In this document: in pieces, positions 59,347 through 64,000 of the stretch | How positions within the stretch are numbered: the first letter of the stretch is position 1 | How the letters are laid out: each line of letters begins with the position of its first letter | NCBI RefSeq assembly: GCF_006874705.1 | Contig: NZ_CP035382.1 | Coordinates: forward strand, 1,054,001-1,118,000 | Length of the DNA: 64,000 bases | Origin: Leclercia adecarboxylata | GTDB taxonomy: Bacteria; Pseudomonadota; Gammaproteobacteria; Enterobacterales; Enterobacteriaceae | Direction: 5' to 3' | Made by a program: the position numbers and the translations under genes | Notes under the pieces: generated by a model | Told to the model about the DNA's origin: nothing | Databases searched by the model: none | Seen by the model: only the letters and a program-made list of their open reading frames with translations

Positions 59347-59377
59347 AAAAACGGCAACCCTTGGGGTTGCCGTTTTT
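59347..59377. terminator. Bidirectional terminator between yghA and exbD
   Basis: AAAAACGGCAACCC, loop TTGG, GGTTGCCGTTTTT. The stem has A and T runs on both sides, so it can end transcripts from both convergent genes. Confidence 0.9.
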
Positions 59378-59379
59378 GT

Positions 59380-59805
59380 TTATTTCGCGACTGTCTTCTC
59401 TTCGCCGACCAGGCCAATCTTCAGGTAACCCGCCTGATGCAGCGTGTCCATTACCTTCATCATGGTTTCGTAGTCGACGGTCTTATCGGCACGGAAGAAG
59501 ACGGTAGTGTCTTTCTTGCCGTCGGTCAGGGTATTCAGCGCCGGGATCACCGACTCCTCAGTCACCGGATCGTTACCCAGGAACATGGATTTATCGGCTT
59601 TCACGGACAGATAAATCGGTTTTTCCGGGCGCGGCTGCGGCTGGCTGGATGACGCGGGCAGATTGACCTTCACGTCCACCGTCGCCAGCGGCGCAGCAAC
59701 CATGAAGATAATCAGCAGAACCAGCATGACGTCGATAAACGGCGTCACGTTGATTTCGTGCATTTCGCCGTTATCGTCCAGATTTTCATTAAGACGCATT
59801 GCCAT
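59380..59805 (-). CDS. exbD: TonB-system energy transducer ExbD
   Basis: A 141-residue inner-membrane protein of the ExbB-ExbD-TonB complex that couples the proton gradient to outer-membrane import of siderophores and vitamin B12. One membrane helix (about 23-43) holds the proton-carrying Asp in VTPFIDVMLVLLIIFMVAAP. The periplasmic domain follows. It starts six bases after exbB and is cotranscribed with it. Confidence 0.97.
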   Translation of the reverse strand: MAMRLNENLDDNGEMHEINVTPFIDVMLVLLIIFMVAAPLATVDVKVNLPASSSQPQPRPEKPIYLSVKADKSMFLGNDPVTEESVIPALNTLTDGKKDTTVFFRADKTVDYETMMKVMDTLHQAGYLKIGLVGEEKTVAK

Positions 59806-59811
59806 GACGAA

Positions 59812-60543
59812 TTAACCTACGTGTAATTTCTGAGCAGAACGGACCGGCTTCACCGAGCTGGCGCTGAGGTCCAGATCGCGGCTTTGCAGCAGCAGGACCT
59901 GAGCGGCAACGTCACCGAGGGTGGCTTTGTAGCTGCCGATCATACGGGCGAAGATGTTGTAGATGACTACCGCCGGGATAGCTGCAACCAGACCAATCGC
60001 CGTCGCCAGCAGGGCTTCTGCGATGCCCGGTGCCACAACCGCGAGGTTAGTGGTTTGCGTCTGGGCGATGCCGATGAAGCTGTTCATGATGCCCCAGACC
60101 GTACCAAACAGACCAACGAACGGTGAAATCGCACCGATAGTCGCCAGGTAGCCGTTACCACGGCCCATATGACGACCAATGGCCGCAACGCGACGCTCGA
60201 GGCGGAAGCCGGTACGCTCTTTAATCCCTTCGTTATCTTCGCTGCCTGCAGAAAGTTCGAGCTCGTTCTGGGCTTCGTTGATTAACTGGGTGGTCAGGCT
60301 TTTGGCCTGGAAGGAAGAGGTCATGTCGCTCGCCTGATTCAGGGTGCGGGCCTCGGCCAGCTGCTGCTGCTCGCGCTTAAGACGACGCTTGTGCGAGAGA
60401 AGCTCTACGCTCTTGCTAAAGAAAATAGCCCAGGTGACGACGGACGCCAGAATCAAGCCGATCATCACAATCTTCACTACGATGTCGGCATGATGATACA
60501 TGCCCCAGACGGAGAGGTCCGTCTGCATCAAATTATTACCCAC
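59812..60543 (-). CDS. exbB: TonB-system energy transducer ExbB
   Basis: A 243-residue membrane protein with three helices (about 17-39, 128-155, 175-200), the pentameric scaffold around ExbD. The start is GTG at 60543 (MGNNLMQTDLSVWGMY), the same as in E. coli. Conserved stretches include ERRVAAIGRHMGRGNGYLAT and APGIAEALLATAIGLVAAIP. A Fur-box-like sequence lies 64 bases upstream, fitting iron repression. Confidence 0.97.
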   Translation of the reverse strand: MGNNLMQTDLSVWGMYHHADIVVKIVMIGLILASVVTWAIFFSKSVELLSHKRRLKREQQQLAEARTLNQASDMTSSFQAKSLTTQLINEAQNELELSAGSEDNEGIKERTGFRLERRVAAIGRHMGRGNGYLATIGAISPFVGLFGTVWGIMNSFIGIAQTQTTNLAVVAPGIAEALLATAIGLVAAIPAVVIYNIFARMIGSYKATLGDVAAQVLLLQSRDLDLSASSVKPVRSAQKLHVG

Positions 60544-60606
60544 TCGGTATCTCCAGGACGCAAATCACAAAATCTGAGCATAATAATATCAAAACAGCGT
60601 CGAATT

Positions 60607-60625
60607 GATAGTAGTTCTCATTAGT
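60607..60625 (-). promoter_or_regulatory. Fur box upstream of exbB
   Basis: GATAGTAGTTCTCATTAGT matches the 19-base Fur consensus GATAATGATAATCATTATC at 12 positions and lies in the exbB promoter region. ExbBD are Fur-repressed in E. coli. Confidence 0.65.
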
Positions 60626-60759
60626 ATTTACATACTGCCGTAAATTCGTTTCATTTTCCTTGCGCTTACGCAGGAAAAATTTCCCGGAAACAAATTTTAA
60701 AAAATTTTCCGCTGATCCTATCCCCCTCCTCGCGACCTTTTTTACTTTCGTGATAGTGT

Positions 60760-60775
60760 GGACGTCCAGACGTAT
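60760..60775 (+). promoter_or_regulatory. Tandem MetJ boxes upstream of metC
   Basis: GGACGTCC (60760-60767) and AGACGTAT (60768-60775) are adjacent eight-base met boxes (consensus AGACGTCT) 20-35 bases before the metC ATG. MetJ with S-adenosylmethionine would repress metC. Confidence 0.85.
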
Positions 60776-60794
60776 AAAAACAGGTTGCGCAGAC

Positions 60795-61982
60795 ATGAAA
60801 GAGAAGCATCTTGATACCACCCTTGTCCAGGCGGGACGCAGCAAGAAATACACCCTCGGTTCGGTAAACAGCGTTATTCAGCGCGCCTCCTCGCTGGTAT
60901 TTGATACCGTCGAGGCCAAAAAGCACGCCACCCGTAACCGGGCGAAGGGCGAGCTGTTTTACGGGCGTCGCGGGACGCTGACCCACTTCTCTTTGCAGGA
61001 AGCGATGTGCGAGCTGGAAGGCGGTGCAGGCTGTGCGCTGTTCCCCTGTGGCGCGGCGGCGGTGGCCAATACCATTCTGGCGTTTGTCGAGCAGGGCGAT
61101 CACATTCTGATGACCAACACCGCCTACGAGCCCAGCCAGGACTTCTGCACCAAAATCCTCAGCAAGCTGGGCGTGACCACCGGCTGGTTCGATCCGCAGA
61201 TCGGCGCCAATATTGCCGATCTGATCCAGCCCAACACCCGGATCGTGTTCCTTGAATCGCCGGGCTCCATCACCATGGAAGTGCATGATGTGCCGGCCAT
61301 TGTGCAGGCGGTACGCAGCAAAGCGCCGGACGCCATCATTATGATCGATAACACCTGGGCGGCAGGCGTGCTGTTTAAGGCGCTCGATTTTGGTATCGAC
61401 ATCTCTATCCAGGCGGCGACCAAATACCTGATTGGCCACTCGGACGGCATGATCGGTACGGCGGTCTCCAACGCCCGCTGCTGGGAGCAACTGTGTGAAA
61501 ATGCCTATCTGATGGGACAAATGGTGGATGCCGATACCGCCTACATGACCAGCCGCGGCCTGCGCACCCTGAGCGTTCGTCTGCGTCAGCATCATGAAAG
61601 CAGCCTGAAAGTCGCCCGGTGGCTGGCGCAGCATCCGCAGGTGGCGCGCGTTAACCATCCAGCCCTGCCGGGCAGCGTGGGCCATGAGTTCTGGCAACGT
61701 GACTTTACAGGCAGCAGCGGATTGTTCTCCTTTGTGCTCAACAAGCGTCTGAGCAATGACGAGCTGGCCAACTACCTCGATAACTTCTCGCTTTTCAGCA
61801 TGGCCTACTCATGGGGCGGCTTTGAGTCACTGATCCTGCCGAACCAGCCAGAGCAGATTGCCGAGCTGCGTCCGGGCGGAAAAGTGGACTTTACCGGCAC
61901 CCTGATCCGTCTGCATATCGGGCTGGAAAACGTCGACGATTTGATTGCGGATTTAGAGGCCGGGTTTGCTCGTATCGAATAG
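60795..61982 (+). CDS. metC: Cystathionine beta-lyase
   Basis: PLP enzyme that splits cystathionine to homocysteine, pyruvate and ammonia in methionine synthesis. The ATG at 60795 ([15 protein letters not shown]) gives 395 residues as in E. coli; the longer in-frame ORF would run through the MetJ boxes. The Schiff-base Lys is in [12 protein letters not shown] (about 210), and the phosphate loop [13 protein letters not shown] is near 85. It diverges from exbB, sharing a promoter region with separate Fur and MetJ sites. Confidence 0.98.
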   Translation: MKEKHLDTTLVQAGRSKKYTLGSVNSVIQRASSLVFDTVEAKKHATRNRAKGELFYGRRGTLTHFSLQEAMCELEGGAGCALFPCGAAAVANTILAFVEQGDHILMTNTAYEPSQDFCTKILSKLGVTTGWFDPQIGANIADLIQPNTRIVFLESPGSITMEVHDVPAIVQAVRSKAPDAIIMIDNTWAAGVLFKALDFGIDISIQAATKYLIGHSDGMIGTAVSNARCWEQLCENAYLMGQMVDADTAYMTSRGLRTLSVRLRQHHESSLKVARWLAQHPQVARVNHPALPGSVGHEFWQRDFTGSSGLFSFVLNKRLSNDELANYLDNFSLFSMAYSWGGFESLILPNQPEQIAELRPGGKVDFTGTLIRLHIGLENVDDLIADLEAGFARIE

Positions 61983-62123
61983 CTCGTGGACAAAAGAGGC
62001 CGCAAAGTAGGCATTTCTGGACACCACCTCCAGAAAAGTCTGATTTGTTGGGTCCTCGATCAAACCCATCGGGCTAAATAGGGAGTACAATAACTTCATA
62101 TACGCTGTTCCACAGGAAAGCCC

Positions 62124-62783
62124 ATGGCTGTTATTCAAGATATTATCGCTGCACTCTGGCAACACGATTTTGCAGCACTGGCGGACCCTCACGTGGTTGG
62201 GATTGTTTATCTGGTGATGTTCGCCACGCTGTTTCTGGAAAATGGGTTACTGCCTGCCTCATTTTTACCGGGCGACAGCCTGCTGCTGCTGGCGGGAGCG
62301 TTAATCGGTAAAGGGGTAATGGACTTTGCGCCGACGATGGTGATCCTCACCTCCGCCGCCAGCCTGGGCTGCTGGCTCAGCTACCTGCAGGGCCGCTGGC
62401 TGGGCAATACGCGGGTGGTCAAAAGCTGGCTGGCGCAGTTGCCGCATAAATACCATCAGCGGGCGACCTGCATGTTCGATCGCCACGGCCTGCTGGCGCT
62501 GCTCGCCGGGCGTTTTCTGGCCTTTGTGCGCACCCTGCTGCCCACCATGGCGGGCATTTCCGGCCTCTCTAACCGCCGCTTCCAGTTCTTTAACTGGCTG
62601 AGCGCGCTGCTGTGGGTCGGCGTAGTGACCACCTTCGGCTATGCGCTGAGCATGATCCCATTCGTGAAACGCCACGAAGATCAGGTCATGACCTTCCTGA
62701 TGATCCTGCCGCTGTTCCTGCTGGTAGCAGGGCTGGTGGGAACCATCGTGGTGGTGATCCGTAAGAAGTACTGCAACGCCTGA
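62124..62783 (+). CDS. yghB: DedA family inner membrane protein YghB
   Basis: A 219-residue membrane protein of the DedA (SNARE-associated/VTT) family, needed together with YqjA in E. coli for normal cell division and envelope function. Conserved motifs are [21 protein letters not shown] (about 34-54, acidic residues important) and [27 protein letters not shown] (split near 125). Five or so hydrophobic segments are visible. It follows metC after 141 bases, as in E. coli. Confidence 0.96.
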   Translation: MAVIQDIIAALWQHDFAALADPHVVGIVYLVMFATLFLENGLLPASFLPGDSLLLLAGALIGKGVMDFAPTMVILTSAASLGCWLSYLQGRWLGNTRVVKSWLAQLPHKYHQRATCMFDRHGLLALLAGRFLAFVRTLLPTMAGISGLSNRRFQFFNWLSALLWVGVVTTFGYALSMIPFVKRHEDQVMTFLMILPLFLLVAGLVGTIVVVIRKKYCNA

Positions 62784-62798
62784 CAGCTATACTCTTCA

Positions 62799-62821
62799 CC
62801 CTCTCCCCATAGGGGAGAGGG
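62799..62821. repeat. Intergenic palindrome after yghB
   Basis: CCCTCTCCCC (62799-62808), loop ATA, GGGGAGAGGG (62812-62821), between convergent yghB and yqhC. This is the clearest copy of the palindrome family also seen near 1082, 16731 and 56176. Confidence 0.75.
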
Positions 62822-62833
62822 AACTTGAACACC

Positions 62834-63730
62834 CTACCCCTGCATCATCCGGATCCGCGCCGCATCTTCCCCTGGCGTCACCCCGAAGTAACGTTTGAAC
62901 TCCCGACTGAACTGCGACGCGCTTTCATACCCCACCCGCAGCGCGGCCGCGCTGGCCTTCATTCCGTCGTGAATCATCATCATCCGCGCCTTGTGCAGGC
63001 GGTAGCTCTTGAGATATTGCAGCGGCGAGGTGCTGGTCACCGATTTGAAGTTATGGTGAAACGCCGAGACGCTCATGTTGGCCTCTGCCGCCAGCTGATC
63101 GACGCTCAGGTTCTCGGTGTACTGGCTCTCGATGCGCTTCAGCACCCGGCTGATCAGGCTGAAGTGGGTCTGACGGCTGACCAGTGCCAGCAGCGCCCCA
63201 CCGCCAGGCCCCAGCAGCACGTGATAGAGAATTTCACGCACGATCTGTTTACCCAGAATGCGGGCATCCAGCGGCCGCTCCATCACGTCCAGCAGACGCT
63301 CAATGGCGCAGAGGATCTCATCCGTCAGCGTGGCGGAGTTGATCCCGCTTGCCGCCATCGACGGACAAAACAGCTCGTCTTCGCCAATGTCCATCAGCAG
63401 CTCCTGCAGTTGCAGGATATACACATTTAAACGAATCCCCGCCAGCGGCACGGCTTCTGTCGCGAAGGTTTCACATTCAAAGGGTAAAGGTACTGTCAGG
63501 AGCAGATATTCGCGCGGGTCATAGCGGAATACCCGTTCGTTGATATAGCCAATTTTATGCCCGGAAAAGAGAAAAATGATACCCGGCTGGTACATCACCG
63601 GCGTGCGGGTGCCGGGCTGAGTGCCGTACAGCAGGCGCACGTCCGGCAGCAGGTCGCCGAGATTATTTGCATTATCTTTCAGTCTGTTAATTTGCGCCGT
63701 TAGATGCAGGCAGGTTTCATCGCGGTTCAT
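62834..63730 (-). CDS. yqhC: AraC family activator of yqhD
   Basis: A 298-residue regulator; E. coli YqhC activates yqhD and dkgA in response to reactive aldehydes such as glyoxal. I chose the ATG at 63730 ([14 protein letters not shown]); upstream in-frame codons reach into the yqhD promoter. The N-terminal half is the AraC_N type ligand domain, and the C-terminal ~100 residues have two helix-turn-helices ([19 protein letters not shown] and [18 protein letters not shown]). It diverges from yqhD. Confidence 0.94.
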   Translation of the reverse strand: MNRDETCLHLTAQINRLKDNANNLGDLLPDVRLLYGTQPGTRTPVMYQPGIIFLFSGHKIGYINERVFRYDPREYLLLTVPLPFECETFATEAVPLAGIRLNVYILQLQELLMDIGEDELFCPSMAASGINSATLTDEILCAIERLLDVMERPLDARILGKQIVREILYHVLLGPGGGALLALVSRQTHFSLISRVLKRIESQYTENLSVDQLAAEANMSVSAFHHNFKSVTSTSPLQYLKSYRLHKARMMMIHDGMKASAAALRVGYESASQFSREFKRYFGVTPGEDAARIRMMQG

Positions 63731-63913
63731 CTTTGCTCGATCCGTCCAGGGTTTCCGACTGTTGCAGTGTGCGCGGTTTTTCGCAGTTTCTCCAGCTCCG
63801 TGTAGAAATGGGCAAGACAACGGCAGGAATGTGCATTGAGAGGAGAGCCTGCGCTCGCCACAATGGGCACCATCAGTTAGCCCGGTATTTTCACCCACCT
63901 AAGGGAACGAACA

Positions 63914-64000
63914 ATGAACAATTTTAATCTGCATACCCCGACCCGTATTCTGTTTGGTAAAGACGCTATCGCCGATCTGCGCGGGCAGATCCCGGCAGAC
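63914..64000 (+). CDS. yqhD: NADPH-dependent aldehyde reductase YqhD, N-terminal part (cut by window edge)
   Basis: The first 29 codons, beginning MNNFNLHTPTRILFGKDAIA, match the start of E. coli YqhD, an iron- or zinc-dependent aldehyde reductase that detoxifies short aldehydes. GGGAACGAACA precedes the ATG. The gene runs off the window. The 183-base gap to yqhC should hold the YqhC-controlled promoter; no motif was assigned. Confidence 0.93.
   Translation, partial: MNNFNLHTPTRILFGKDAIADLRGQIPAD

Overview
This is a chromosomal window from an Enterobacteriaceae bacterium, probably from the Enterobacter/Leclercia/Lelliottia/Kosakonia neighbourhood. Two long blocks keep the E. coli gene order with very similar proteins. 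Block one runs sprT-endA-rsmE-gshB-yqgE-ruvX ... yggR-yggS-yggT-yggU-rdgB-hemW ... yggN-yggL-trmB-mutY-yggX-mltC-nupG-speC-yqgA-tRNA-Phe. Block two runs yghU ... yghX-yghZ-yqhA ... yghA-exbD-exbB-metC-yghB-yqhC-yqhD. The genus is an inference from memory of gene order and protein similarity; a 16S or whole-genome comparison would settle it.

Layout. 1-9.0 kb: housekeeping genes (DNA and RNA maintenance, glutathione, nucleotide-pool cleaning, PLP homeostasis, heme chaperone), with an IclR regulator inserted. 9.0-12.2 kb: a TRAP transporter (dctP-dctQ-dctM) where E. coli has yggM-ansB. 12.2-21.7 kb: conserved core ending at tRNA-Phe. 21.7-23.0 kb: a small accessory patch beside the tRNA, with a deoxynucleoside kinase, a small coupled ORF and a YeaR-like cupin behind a strong NsrR (nitric oxide) operator match. 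23.1-28.5 kb: a complete rRNA operon on the minus strand whose 16S-23S spacer contains no tRNA.

28.5-36.8 kb: accessory genes, namely a PTS EIIBC with an enolase-superfamily dehydratase and a GntR/UTRA regulator, a lipoprotein hydrolase, a 992-residue autotransporter and a YjdF-like membrane protein. 36.8-41.3 kb: cobalamin late-assembly and salvage operon cbiP-cobU-cobS-cobC-cobT. 41.3-47.4 kb: a periplasmic peroxiredoxin and a five-gene Dpp/Opp-type ABC importer. 47.7-53.8 kb: yghU, two orphan substrate-binding proteins, a PAS-GGDEF cyclase translationally coupled to a DeoR regulator, and a chemoreceptor with a sigma-28 type promoter. 54.1-64 kb: the conserved yghX to yqhD block, interrupted by three AT-rich genes of unknown function.

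Several REP/BIME elements and a second palindrome family sit in intergenic gaps. I saw no insertion sequence, prophage, CRISPR array or recognisable defence system. I did not find a clearly novel multi-gene system. The best leads are the tRNA-less rRNA spacer, the tRNA-Phe patch, the unknown three-gene cluster, the PTS/dehydratase pairing and the orphan binding-protein pair.
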